Origin: Amaranthus tricolor
Lineage: Eukaryota; Streptophyta; Magnoliopsida; Caryophyllales; Amaranthaceae
NCBI RefSeq assembly: GCF_026212465.1
Contig: NC_080053.1
Coordinates: 19,505,273-19,569,272, forward strand
Direction of reading: 5' to 3'
Length of the DNA stretch: 64,000 bases
The translations under genes and the position numbers were made by a program. The notes beneath the pieces were generated by a model that searched no databases, had not been told where the DNA came from, and saw only the letters and a list, made by a program, of their open reading frames with translations. Positions 25,501 through 35,070 of the stretch are shown here, piece by piece (positions within the stretch are counted from its first letter, which is position 1; every line of letters starts with the position of its first letter).

Positions 25501-26892
25501 TGGGTTTTTTCAGTCAAGTATCATGCTGATGGAACCATTGAGAGGTATAAAGCAAGGCTTGTTGCAAAAGGGTACACACAGACTTATGGGGTAGACTACT
25601 CGGAAACATTCTCCCCTGTGGCTAAAATCGATGCCATTCGAGTTCTCTTCTCAGTAGCAGCAAATAAAGAATGGCATCTGTTTCAATTTGATGTAAAAAA
25701 TGCCTTCTTACATAGAGAGATTGAAGAAGAGGTATATATGAAGCCACCACCGGGTACTTAGATAAGTATAACCAAGGAGAGGGGTGTAGACTTAAAAAGG
25801 CACTATATGGCTTGAAACAATCCCCTAGGGCATGGTTTGGGAGATTCACTACAGCAATGAAGAGTTTTGGTTACAAGCAGAGCAACTCAGACCATACTCT
25901 ATTTCTCAGAAGGAGTGGAAACCAAATTACATGCCTCGTGATCTATGTAGATGATATGATGATTACTAGAAACGACTATAAGGAAGTTGATCGACTCAGG
26001 AGCAAATTATTCCAAGAGTTTGAGATGAAGGATTTGGGACAATTGAAATACTTCCTTGGGATAGAAGTTTTAAGATCAAGGAAGGGGATATTCATCAATC
26101 AGAGAAAGTACATTTTAGATCTCTTAGCAGAAGCAGGCATGTTAGACTACAAACCGCCAGAGACTCCTATGGTAGCTAATCATGGTCTACAAATTGTTGA
26201 AGGGGCAGAATGGCAGATCAAGATCGTTATAGAAGAATGGTCGGAAAACTGATCTATTTATCCCACACGAGACCAGATATCGCCTATGCAGTAGGGATTG
26301 TAAGTAAGTTCATGCATCGACCTCAAGTGGAACACATGGCAGCAATCCTGAGGATCCTGAGATACTTAAAGGGAACCACTAATAAAGGAGTTTTCTACTC
26401 AAAGAATGATAATCTTGATCTTATCAGTTACACAGATGCAGATTGGGCTGGTGATCAGGATGACAGGAAGTCTACCTCATGGTACTTCACCCTTGTAAGG
26501 GGTAATCTAGTCACTTGGAAGAGTAAGAAACATAAGGTAGTTGCTATGTCCAGTGCTGAAGCAGAATTCAGAGGGATAGCAAAAGGAGTTACAGAGATTT
26601 TGTGGATCAGAAAACTTCTAGGAGAACTAGGTTTTCACCAGACACAGGCAAATCTTCTATATTGTGATAACAAAGCATTAATAAACATTTCCGAAAATCC
26701 AGTCCAACATGATCGAACGAAACATGTAGAGATTAATCGTCACTTTATCAAGGAGAAACTGGAAAACAAGATCATCCGTCTTCCTTTTGTTAGATCGAAA
26801 GACCAACTAGCTGACATTCTCATAAAAGCTGTTTCATCAGAGGTCTTCAATAGCACTTCATGCAAGTTAGGCATCGGTGATCCCACAACCTA
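22510..26892 (+). pseudogene. Inner Copia gag-pol polyprotein, multiply broken
   Basis: Domains in order: gag (22,511-23,250; ISEKLTYHNYTKWCKLM, then the UBN2-like region), zinc knuckle (CGGSRHTKEGC near 23,320-23,350, in a shifted frame), protease (WIFDCGATDTMT near 23,825), integrase (HRRLGHPSLGYL; VDDCSRMC; RSDNGGEY; PQQNGVAERKN, 24,080-24,870), RT (NGTWVRC... to YVDDMMI, 25,400-26,250) and RNase H (DADWAGDQDDRKST to DILIKAVSS, 26,210-26,890). Stops are visible at 23,051 (TAA), near 24,028, 24,124 and 24,206, then near 24,341, 24,868, 25,390 and 25,759. There are frameshifts near 23,300, 25,760-25,810 and 26,210-26,250. Copia by domain order; clearly non-functional. Confidence 0.9.
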
Positions 26893-26905
26893 ACTTGAGG
26901 GGGAG

Positions 26906-27129
26906 TATGGAAAAGAAGGTATTTTATATTATTCAGTTACATATTTATATTATTCAGTTATATATTTGTATTATTCAGTTACCTTTGTTAATATACAGGA
27001 TATAGTTAGTTTCCTAAAATAGAGGCTAGTGCTTATGTATATAAAAAAAGAAGAAGTTACTCCTTAATCAGAATGAAAAAAAAAAACTGTATTTTCATGA
27101 ATCCTAATTTCATTGTCTTCAAATCTTCA
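26906..27129 (+). repeat. 3' LTR of inner Copia
   Basis: 224 bp; longer than the 5' LTR by one extra 22-bp ATTCAGTTA-type unit and three adenines. Confidence 0.92.
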
Positions 27130-27134
27130 AACCT

Positions 27135-27262
27135 AACTTGCTAAAAAACTCCTAACAAGATATTAACAAAATATTCACCAATATTCATCAAAATATACTC
27201 ACTATATAAAGATATCCTAATATTTACCAAAATATATCTCACAATATAAAGATATCCTAACA
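27135..27262 (-). repeat. 5' LTR of outer Copia, second part
   Basis: Continues the LTR interrupted at 22,246: TAACTTGC, then AAAACTCCTAACAAGATATT, through to CCTAACA. It is followed by the target duplication CAAAT. (AACCT at 27,130-27,134 is the duplicated host pentamer of the inner insertion.). Confidence 0.9.
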
Positions 27263-27267
27263 CAAAT

Positions 27268-27760
27268 GATAGTAATGTGATTTTTCAAGTTCTACATTCG
27301 AGAAGCTACAGTATGCTCATCATCCATACCTGGAATCAAAAAAGTTTACAAATTAAATACAAGAAAACTACCTTAATTTTTATTTAAATTAATAAGAACA
27401 ATTTAAAAAGTTATTTTAAAAACACAAAATAATTACCCCAAATGAATTTGGTAACGTAGAAAGATAAATAAACTTCATAATTCTAATAAATACCTGAGTA
27501 CTTTGACGAAACTGAGCGAGATTGTTGATGAAGATTGATGAAAGAGGAATTTGAAAATGGAAGAAGCTAAAAATTCTTAAAGAATTGGAAAAGGTAGAAG
27601 AAACCGACAAAATGAAAGCTAAAATGAAAGAGGGAAAATAAGAGAGGAAAGATGAGAGAGAAATCTCATTCATTTTGATTTAATGATAAAATTAATATAA
27701 ATGACACAAAACAAGAAGACAATTCAAAATCAGTAAATTTAATAATTTTTTTTGTTGTTT
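27268..27760. other. Non-coding interior of the composite TIR element
   Basis: AT-rich sequence between the Copia nest and the right palindromic terminus. Purine-rich tracts of GAAGAAG/GAGAGAAA type occur at 27,540-27,665, loosely echoing the purine-rich 128-bp repeats on the left side. No gene is seen. Confidence 0.5.
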
Positions 27761-27894
27761 GGGCCGGCCCATTTAAGGCAGTCTCTCAAAGAGACGGTCT
27801 TCTATAAAAATTTGTTTTTTATTTGTAAGTTTAACTTTGAGCTGCTTATATGGGCCCGTCACACACTGAAATGATTTCGTAGGGAAATTGTCCT

Positions 27895-27980
27895 TATATA
27901 TACGACAAGCACTCATATAGTTTGATCCCATAATCCTCGTCCGTGGCAAACCCTTCTCTCTCAATCGCAACTGGTTACTG
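27895..27980 (+). promoter_or_regulatory. Core promoter and 5'-UTR exon of the exonuclease gene
   Basis: TATATATA at 27,895-27,902 is followed by a leader ending CTGGTTACTG with a donor GTGAGT at 27,981. The matching acceptor TTTTTAG lies at 28,124-28,130. A TGGGCCC word at about 27,851 resembles the site II/TGGGCC elements of many plant housekeeping promoters. The right terminus of the composite transposon ends only about 85 bp upstream of the TATA box. The transcription start is inferred. Confidence 0.5.
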
Positions 27981-28149
27981 GTGAGTATGTACCCTTTATT
28001 GTTAGCATGGAACCCACAAATCATATACTACTAAATATAATTTGATTTTGGTATAATTTAGTTGATCTTTCATTGGTAATTTTTAAGGGGTTTTCTTGGT
28101 TTGTTTTAAAAATACATGTTTTATTTTTAGGAATTCTGTGGGAGATTTC

Positions 28150-31100
28150 ATGTTTACGCCAACTAATATTTTTTGCGCGGTTTACTTTATCAAGATGGTT
28201 TCCGAATATGGAGGTTAGAAAGTTTCTATTTTTTTCTCTACATATGTGAATGTTTTCTTTTTGTTTGTTTTTATGATTGTTATTTCTAATTTTGTTTGCT
28301 ATATGTGTTAAATTTGAGATTTTTTTTTATAGTTTTTACAATGTAAGTTTCAGTTTTGGGTTTAAATTTGTGGGTTTTTGATATTTTTGGATTTGTTGTT
28401 GATTTATGGTTTGGATATCCACTGATCAAATCGTCTTCTGATGAATGCACTGCCCAAGTAGAATTAATAACTGAAATATGCGCTAATAACGTATGTATTG
28501 TGGACTTCTTATATATTGCTAACAATGTTTTATCACTTGCTATCAAGTGTTAGATTGCTATTGCTAACAATGTTAAGGTTGTCGGGTATTGGAATGTTGT
28601 TAGTATTTTATTTACTATCACAAAAATTTATATGCGGTCGTCTCATGCGTGCGACCAAAACATTTTCTACTTGCCGAATTCAAGCCTTAAAAAACTCATT
28701 TCAAGACTTAAAAAGCCAAATTTAACACTTAAAACCCCTACTCCAAACCTCAATACTCCTCCTGAGGCTTAATTTAATTGTTTTAGTTATCAACTTCAAC
28801 TCTTAAAACACTCATTTTAGGACTTAAAATGCCCATTCTAATTCTTAAAACTCCTACCCAACCCTTAATTTTATATTTTACTTACCTACTCCAACTGTAA
28901 AATATCCATTTCAAAACATAGAATGTCATTTACAATGGTTTAAAGCTTGTCAAATTCAAGACTTAAAATGTTTACATCAATGTCGAAAATGTCCAATTCA
29001 AGCTTTAAAATGACAACTTCAAAATTATGGGTTGGACCTATGACTGGTCGCACGTATGCAACCGTCTCACATGAGATTTGCTGATTCATTATACGGCTAT
29101 TTAGTTTGTTTCTTGTTTGTCATTGATATCCTAGTCTCAAGCCCACAAATGAAATTCGCCAATGCTATGTTTGGGAACAACGATTTCATTTGTAAATTTG
29201 AAATTGGTTTAAATCTATTATTCGGCAAATTAAAATTTTCAAATTTGAATTTGGATCAAATTCCACCATTGTTTTTAAAATAGTTAAAGTTGAAGATTTG
29301 AGAATGACTATCCAAACCTTGTCATTCTCAAATTTTTCATTTATGATTTCATAATTAAAATCCATAATTTGAAATGAAATACTTATTCCCAAACACTAAA
29401 TGACAGAAATTCCTCACTGACTCCTTCATCAATATTGGAAACATATTAAACAATTTTTTTCTCATACTCCTCCACATCACCGTCCTGCTTAACCAGGGCC
29501 GATCCTAACAATTTTCGGACCTTAGGCGAAAAATAAAAAAAGACCCTTATATAAGTAAATTTTCGGCTATTTTTCCTCAAACTATGTATTCAGTATTCAT
29601 GCGTTCAACTGAGAAACCTAATGCTGCAAGTTCGATGCTTGTCATGCAAATACTAATTTTTAATTATAAGGATTAACTCCATTTGTGCCCCTTCATGAGT
29701 TGGGCCATAAACGGTTGCACCTCAAAACTATCTTAATAAATGACCCTATGCTTAACCGACAACCATTGCTCTATTAATGATTGGATTTTCCTTCCCCTGA
29801 AATGGCACAACTTCATTTTTACTTGAACAAAAAGGGTTTTGATAGTTAACTCATAACTTTGTGCCACATTATATTGTGCCAAAATTGCTGACTTTTGTAT
29901 TTTCATTGGTTTGAAACAGTGCATACAGCCCTTGCAGCATTACTTGAATGGTTCCAACCTAAAGGCTCTTTGTATGACCCTGCTGCTACACTGAGTTTTT
30001 GTGGACAGTTCCTGGTGCTGCAGTATAGTATTTGCTTAAAGCAAACAAATGCAGACTCTGAAAGTAATGGAGCAAATACCGTAACAGTCCCAAACGAAAG
30101 TTGTAGCACACCGGTGTTCCAAGAAAATTGTTATGGCTGGCCAGCATTGTCTCCAAATGTTCTGATGGATGTGCAAACTCAATCCCCTGTGCTTGGTGGC
30201 TGCTTATATCCTGCAAGCCCTGGGCAGTACATCCAACCATATTTGCTCCCTCAGGTTCCTGTTCCTGTGCCAATACCTCCTCAGAACTGTTCGCCTTCAC
30301 CCGACTGTGTTTCTCAGGAATTTGAGTACTTTGTGGTGATTGATTTTGAGGCTACGTGTGACAAAGAAACGATCCCTCATCCACAGGAAATAATTGAATT
30401 TCCATCTGTGGTTGTAAATGGTAGGACGGGGCGAATAGAGGGCTGTTTTCAGTGCTATGTTCGGCCTACTCATCATCAGCTTCTCACTGGATTTTGCAAA
30501 GAACTTACAGGGATCAAGCAGTCTCAGGTTTGTTCAACTTCATCTTTGTTTCTTTTGTTGTTAAAGAAAAGGAAAGATTCCTAGAATAATCTGATCTTTA
30601 TTCGATTTTTCTATAATAATCTCAACTATTAATTAACTATGAATGATCCGAACGTAGAGATTTGGAGGGAAAGAAAAGGGAGGAATTTGGAGGGAAATAA
30701 TTTTTTTATTTGGATAACAATTTTAGGGTAAATGGAGAGACTAATATTCCTTATTTTATTAATAACCAAATTTTTCCACGAGGTTAAAAATTTGGAAGGA
30801 AAATAATTTGTTAAGTAGAATATTGTTCATATTTAAACTTTTTTGTGAATTCATTAAAATTAAACTATAGTGTATGTATTATTATTGATAGTATTTAATT
30901 TATTTAGAATTTTGTAAACTATATTTTTAATTTTCTTTCCCTTTAATTTCCTCCTTATCCAAACAAAGAAAATTCTCTCATTAATCCCTCCCTTCCTTTC
31001 TTATCCCTCCTAAATTCTTATCCAAACAAAATGTAACAGATATTTACCGAGAGTATACATGGTGATATATTTACCGAGAGTATACATGGTGATTGGACCT

Positions 31101-33608
31101 GCTATAACGGGTAATTTTTATTAAAAAAAGTTAAATTAAAATAAAATCTGAAAAAACTTTAAAAAGTTAATTATTGACGGTGGCGGTAAACCTTACTAGC
31201 TCAATATCAATGGCGGTAAATTAAACCAGTACCAGTAGAGATTTTGTACCAGATGAAACCTTACAATATTAGCTCTTGATTCCCGGCTGTAATTATATCA
31301 TTCTTCAACACTCTAGAGAAGTTTTAGATCAAATTCCCAAAATTTTTATAGAGAGAAAGATCAAAATGGAGATTAAACTGTTGTTTTAAGCTGATAATCG
31401 TCCTTTATCAATCTTGACTACAGCTAAAATCTCTAGAATTTCTCACTTCATGGAATTGTCTCTTCCTTCTGGCTCTGTTCCTCATTTTCTCTTTTCGAAT
31501 GGGTAAATTTTTTCATTTCGATTTTCTTGTTTATTAGATTTAATTACCTAATTCATCCATAATATAACGACCTATTAAATCTTCGTTAGCTGTGGAATTT
31601 TGTCTAAAGTGATGATGATCAAGTTTCGTTAATGTCATTCAAATTGTTCAATTGCAATAGTAAGAGAACATAGCTAGTTGTTTGGTGTATGGCATTTCTC
31701 GGAGGGATCAAATTCTCTTTCTGATCAATCATCATCAACTTCCATTAATTGTACTCATTGCTCTCATAATTGTGGTCCATTAACCTTCTATACCGAAAGA
31801 TGAAATTGTCGTAGTGGTGGTACTTAGGGCTATGCCGGAGCTGAGGCTAGTTAATCGTAGGGGAGTGGAGCATGATAGAGGCGTGGCAGTGGGGAGGGGA
31901 AGGTAGGGGTATTCTGATTTTTGTTTTTTTTTTTATTTTTAAAAATTATTTTTGTTATCTTATTTTATTTTCTTTTTTTAATTTACCTACAATAGCAATA
32001 ACATTTCTGGGTAAGTGACCTAATAGTTTAGATCATTCATAATTAATCAAAATTTGACATTATTTTTGAAACGGAATACATGCCTTAATTTTTAAGTACA
32101 ATTTTCAGGTAGATAAAGGCGTTACTTTGAGTGAAGCGTTGTTTTTACATGATAAATGGCTCGGAGAAAAGGGCATTAAGCATACAAACTTTGCTATTGT
32201 GACATGGACGAACTGGGATTGCAGAATAATGTTGGAATCAGAATGCCGATACAAAAAGATTATGAAGCCATCATATTTCAATAGGTAAGCTATATAAGGT
32301 AGTATTACATATATGAATTACATTTATTCGGTAATATGGTAGAAAATGTTGTTAAAATGACAAAACAGAAGTTCATGTTATACTTTCTTTTCAAGTAGGC
32401 CGTTTTCGGATGTTTTTTGGATAGTTTGTAGCATCTTGGTTGGATTTTGGTTTGGTTTCTCTCCCTCTTAATCACAATTCTATCTTTCCCCTCATCAAAT
32501 GGGCCATTTTTAATATCTTTACCTTGTCCCTTCTTTTCACTATCTAGTCAATAGCGTAAAAACAAGGTTGCATTGTGTCGAAAACTAATTCAACTAAAAG
32601 CTTAAATTGATGTTTGAAGCCCCAAAATATATTATATACTCTAACACGCTCCCTCACACGAGAACTCTTTGGACTAGATGTGTGGATGCAACACATGCCC
32701 TCCTTATACATGACGCTAAATATTCCACTTTAAATCATAGTGGTTGAGATTCGAACTTGTGACCTCTTGTCACAATGGCTTTTAGTTAAGGCCCCAGGAT
32801 ATGTTATATACTCTAACACATTTTATCGCATTAAAACAAACGAACCGATTTTCCCTGCTTGGTAAAGGTTTAAAAAAATCGTGTTTAGGCCATATTAATG
32901 GGTATCTTATAGTTTCGACTGATGGCGTTACAATAACCGCATCACTCCCGTTACCTCATCATCATTCTGCTACTGCATTTTTACACTATGATCTAGTCTC
33001 CACCATGCATGAATCTTCAACTTATTCATTCTTTGTTTCAATGGAAATCTCCTTTATTCCGATTGTTGATTCCGTGTTTTCTCAGGTGGATTAATTTGAA
33101 GATCCCGTTCATTGAAACATTCGGATGTACTCGACGCAACTTGAAAGAATCAGTAGAACATGCTGGTGTGAGATGGGAGGGTAACGCCCATTGCGGATTA
33201 GACGATGCCAAAAACACTGCTCGTTTACTGTCTCAACTTATGCAGCTTGGATATAAATTCTCAATCACAAATTCTCTTCAGTCCCTATTTTCAGATCATC
33301 CGAGTGCTGCACATCACCAGCAGCAGACGCTTTCACCTGCAAGCACCGTAGTTTATCAACCCGACAAGTCGAAAACTTCACCTATCTTAACAGAAATGCA
33401 CTTCCCACCACTTCGAGCTGCCAATCCAATGGAAGAGCCCGTTTTTTGCTTTTGTGGGGCTACATGTATCAAGAAAGTATGGCCAATTCCGGGACAGGAA
33501 CCTGGTTGTTTGTTCTTTGCGTGTGGAAACTTTACTGCTGACCGAGGGCCCTCATGTCCGTTTTTCTTATGGGCTGCTGATTCTGCAAAACCCGTCTACA
33601 AATTGTAG
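28150..33608 (+). CDS. ERI1-like DEDDh 3'-5' exonuclease with GRF-type zinc finger
   Basis: Inferred coding exons 28150-28213, 29920-30527, 32109-32284 and 33086-33608 join in phase to 456 residues. They follow a 5'-UTR exon ending at 27,980 and a second exon that begins at 28,131. The nuclease domain spans about residues 158-335: ExoI motif DFEATCD (Asp163, Glu165), ExoII Asp261 in WTNWDCR, and ExoIII His318-Asp323 in HCGLDDA, the DEDDh set of the ERI1/exonuclease III family. The C-terminal part (about 400-445; CFCGATC, then CLFFAC, then CPFFLW) looks like a GRF zinc finger, as in ERI2-type proteins. Family members trim structured RNA, including rRNA ends and small RNAs; the substrate here is unknown. 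ATG 28150 was chosen because the second ATG (28195) is in frame downstream. Introns contain MITEs. Confidence 0.85.
28620..29088. mobile_element. Palindromic-TIR element with AAGACTTAAAA-type repeats (intron of exonuclease gene)
   Basis: The left end near 28,626-28,664 (GCGGTCGTCTC, then ATGCGTGCGACC) pairs with the reverse complement of the right end at 29,056-29,088 (GTGAGACGGTTGC, then ATACGTGCGACC), over about 33 bp. Between them are degenerate ~20-bp units such as TTCAAGACTTAAAA and CTTAAAATGTCCAATTCAA. There is no coding capacity. It lies wholly within the second intron (28,214-29,919). Confidence 0.75.
29480..29660. repeat. Possible decayed transposon fragment
   Basis: CCAGGGCCGATCC, then CGGACCTTAGGCGAAAAAT, resembles a widespread plant repeat phrase. 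No ends or duplication were found. Within the intron of the exonuclease gene. Confidence 0.25.
30655..31035. mobile_element. MITE-like inverted-repeat element (intron)
   Basis: The left side has ATTTGGAGGGAAAGAAAAGG and TATTTGGATAACAA. The right side has the complementary themes TTTCCTCCTTATCCAAACAA and CCCTCCTAAATTCTTATCC. The two halves form an imperfect inverted repeat about 380 bp long, typical of a MITE. Boundaries are approximate. Located in the third intron of the exonuclease gene. Confidence 0.5.
32585..32825 (-). repeat. SINE-like or solo-LTR-like repeat (intron)
   Basis: The phrase TATATTATATACTCTAACAC at 32,630 recurs at 32,797 as TATGTTATATACTCTAACAC, flanking a segment. On the minus strand that segment contains AAGTTCGAATCTC, similar to a polymerase III B box (GGTTCGAANCC). 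This would fit a tRNA-related SINE, but no A box or tail is clear. Confidence 0.3.
32862..33000. repeat. Dispersed repeat, copy 1
   Basis: About 130 bp, from GGTAAAGGTTTAAAAAAATC to TGCATTTTTACACTATG, related to 38,138-38,268. The shared text includes TTTCGACYGAT, TTACRATAA and CATCACTYCCGT. Family unknown. It lies in the last intron of the exonuclease gene and some of it reads as an open frame by chance. Confidence 0.55.
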
Positions 33609-34843
33609 GCTGTGTCACGAAAAATAAAGTCATTGTTCGATCTGTGCTAGAAAACAACGAAAATTTTTTCATTTTCGTGTTAATTTTCATGAGTCCTTGG
33701 CTATGGTGATTTTGATACTGACATGAATTTCTGTTTGATTGCTTTCAAGCTTATATAAAAAATTAGATTAGCGTGATTTAGTTAACTGTTTGTTTGCCCT
33801 GCAATTTTGTTGAGTACTGATGGCAATAGGTTGATGATTAGGGATTATGAATTGATGTTTGGATTAGAGTTTATGAGTCTATGTCGACTGTATAGTTTGG
33901 ATTTATGGGTTAAGTCTAGGTCTATCGTTTGAGTTTAGGTTTATGGGTAGGATTTAGGTTGAGGCTAAATTCGACTCATGTTTAGATTAAAAATGTAATA
34001 TACTGATTTTGGTTACAATAAAGAAATGTTGAATTAATATTTTGATAAATTAACTAAAAATATAATCAGATTTGACTAAAAATAATGATGTGGAACTAAA
34101 AATTTTGATATGAAACTGAAAATGGGTTAAAATGGTTGAGTTTGAATTTTAATCATCTAAGATTTAGGGTGTTTTCGAGACAAGTAAAGTTTTTTGAATT
34201 ATAACCCACTAATTTCGGTCGGATATCAAATTAATTTGAAGTCAATACAAATTTTGACAAGTAGTGACACTCCATGCCTTTAGGACTTTTACTTTTTAGG
34301 CTTAATAAGGTTAAAGGAATTTTATCAATTGAGCATTATTAGTGTTGTAAAGAAAAAATGTTGAAGTAAAGAACTAATCATAAGGTAAGAAAGGTTAATA
34401 ATTACGAGAGAATGTAAATAACTAAATATGCACAAAATGTGCTTCTAAACTGGGTGCTCGAACGATTACTATTATATGCTCAAACGAGCAACTGTACTGT
34501 AAAATGTACTGGCTAATTATTTTGCTTCTTCCAAAACAAAGCATATTCCAAAAAATTGTATAATGTTGCCTTGATCATCACCAAAACAAAGCATTACTAA
34601 TCAAAATACATCATCAAAACTTGTTACACCATGTTTTTTAGGTAAAGTTCTTCTATATAGCAAATGTTAAGTTACACCATGACCAAGACAACCAACACTC
34701 AAGCCACACTTCTACGTATTAGTTGCAAAATAATTATATTCATTAGTTCACCATCACGCTACAATTTTCAACCGTTCTTAGCAACTTGTCTCATTGTTTC
34801 CTCTCCTGTTAGAGTTTCCTAACATGTTTCACTCTCATTCGTT
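33609..34843. other. Intergenic, 3' side of the exonuclease gene
   Basis: Probable 3' UTR at the start (AAAATAAAG at about 33,620), then AT-rich sequence with loose TTTATGGGTTAGG-like reiterations near 33,870-33,960. No gene is recognised. Confidence 0.5.
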
Positions 34844-35070
34844 CTCCCTCTGTCTCATTGAATTTGTATTATTTTCTATTTTAATCCGTTCCACTTAATT
34901 TGCATCAATTCTATTATTGGATGATAGCCCACCACTTTTTTTAATCTCATTCATACAGTTTAACTCTTTTAACTTCACCCATACAATTCATTATCCCTCT
35001 TCATTTATTACCATTTTCTTAAAATTTACCCTCTTTCTCTTTAGTGCAAATCAAAAAGAACAAAGAGAGT
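34844..35070. mobile_element. Stowaway-like MITE
   Basis: Starts CTCCCTCTGTCTCATTGAAT and ends TGCAAATCAAAAAG then AACAAAGAGAG. The end inverted gives CTCTCTTTGTT, then CTTTTTGATTTGCA, matching the Stowaway CTCCCTCCGT terminus. TA follows the right end. 227 bp, no coding capacity. Confidence 0.7.

Larger units (their letters stand above)
22247..27129 (+). mobile_element. Inner Ty1-Copia retrotransposon (plus strand)
   Basis: 5' LTR 22,247-22,445 (199 bp) and 3' LTR 26,906-27,129 (224 bp) both start TATGGRAAAGAAG and end AAATCTTCA. The target-site duplication AACCT is at 22,242-22,246 and 27,130-27,134. The primer-binding site TGGTATTAGAGCC follows the 5' LTR, and the polypurine tract TTGAGGGGGAG precedes the 3' LTR. 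It sits inside the 5' LTR of the outer Copia. The LTRs show only three substitutions by eye, plus one 22-bp duplication and a 3-base poly-A difference. The LTR start being TATGG rather than TG is unusual but is supported by the duplication. Confidence 0.93.
18988..27262 (-). mobile_element. Outer Ty1-Copia retrotransposon (minus strand), interrupted by a second Copia
   Basis: LTRs are 18,988-19,207 (3' LTR in element orientation) and 22,157-22,246 plus 27,135-27,262 (5' LTR, split by the inner Copia). Both begin TGTYAAACTTCAATAAAC and end ATAACA or CTAACA on the plus strand. The target-site duplication is CAAAT at 18,983-18,987 and 27,263-27,267. The primer-binding site next to the 5' LTR (complement of 22,142-22,156) starts TGGTATCAATG, close to the initiator-Met tRNA complement used by Copia elements. 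The polypurine tract is the complement of CTCCCCCTCAAG at 19,208. LTR copies differ at roughly one base in ten by eye, so the insertion is old. Confidence 0.92.
16120..27812. mobile_element. Composite palindromic-TIR element with inverted arrays, interrupted by a Copia nest
   Basis: The left end (16,120-16,165) reads GAGAGACCGTCTC, then AATGAGAGACGGTCC, then a ...GGCCC block. The reverse complement of the right end (27,765-27,812) reads GAAGACCGTCTC, then TTTGAGAGACTGCC, then GGGCCGGCCC. The two align over about 45 bp as imperfect terminal inverted repeats. Subtracting the outer Copia (8,275 bp plus its target duplication) leaves an element of about 3.4 kb. Its interior holds the 128-bp tandem repeat and the paired inverted 22-bp arrays. 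No transposase is recognisable, and no clear target-site duplication was found at the ends. That one element spans this interval is an inference from the matching ends. Confidence 0.55.
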
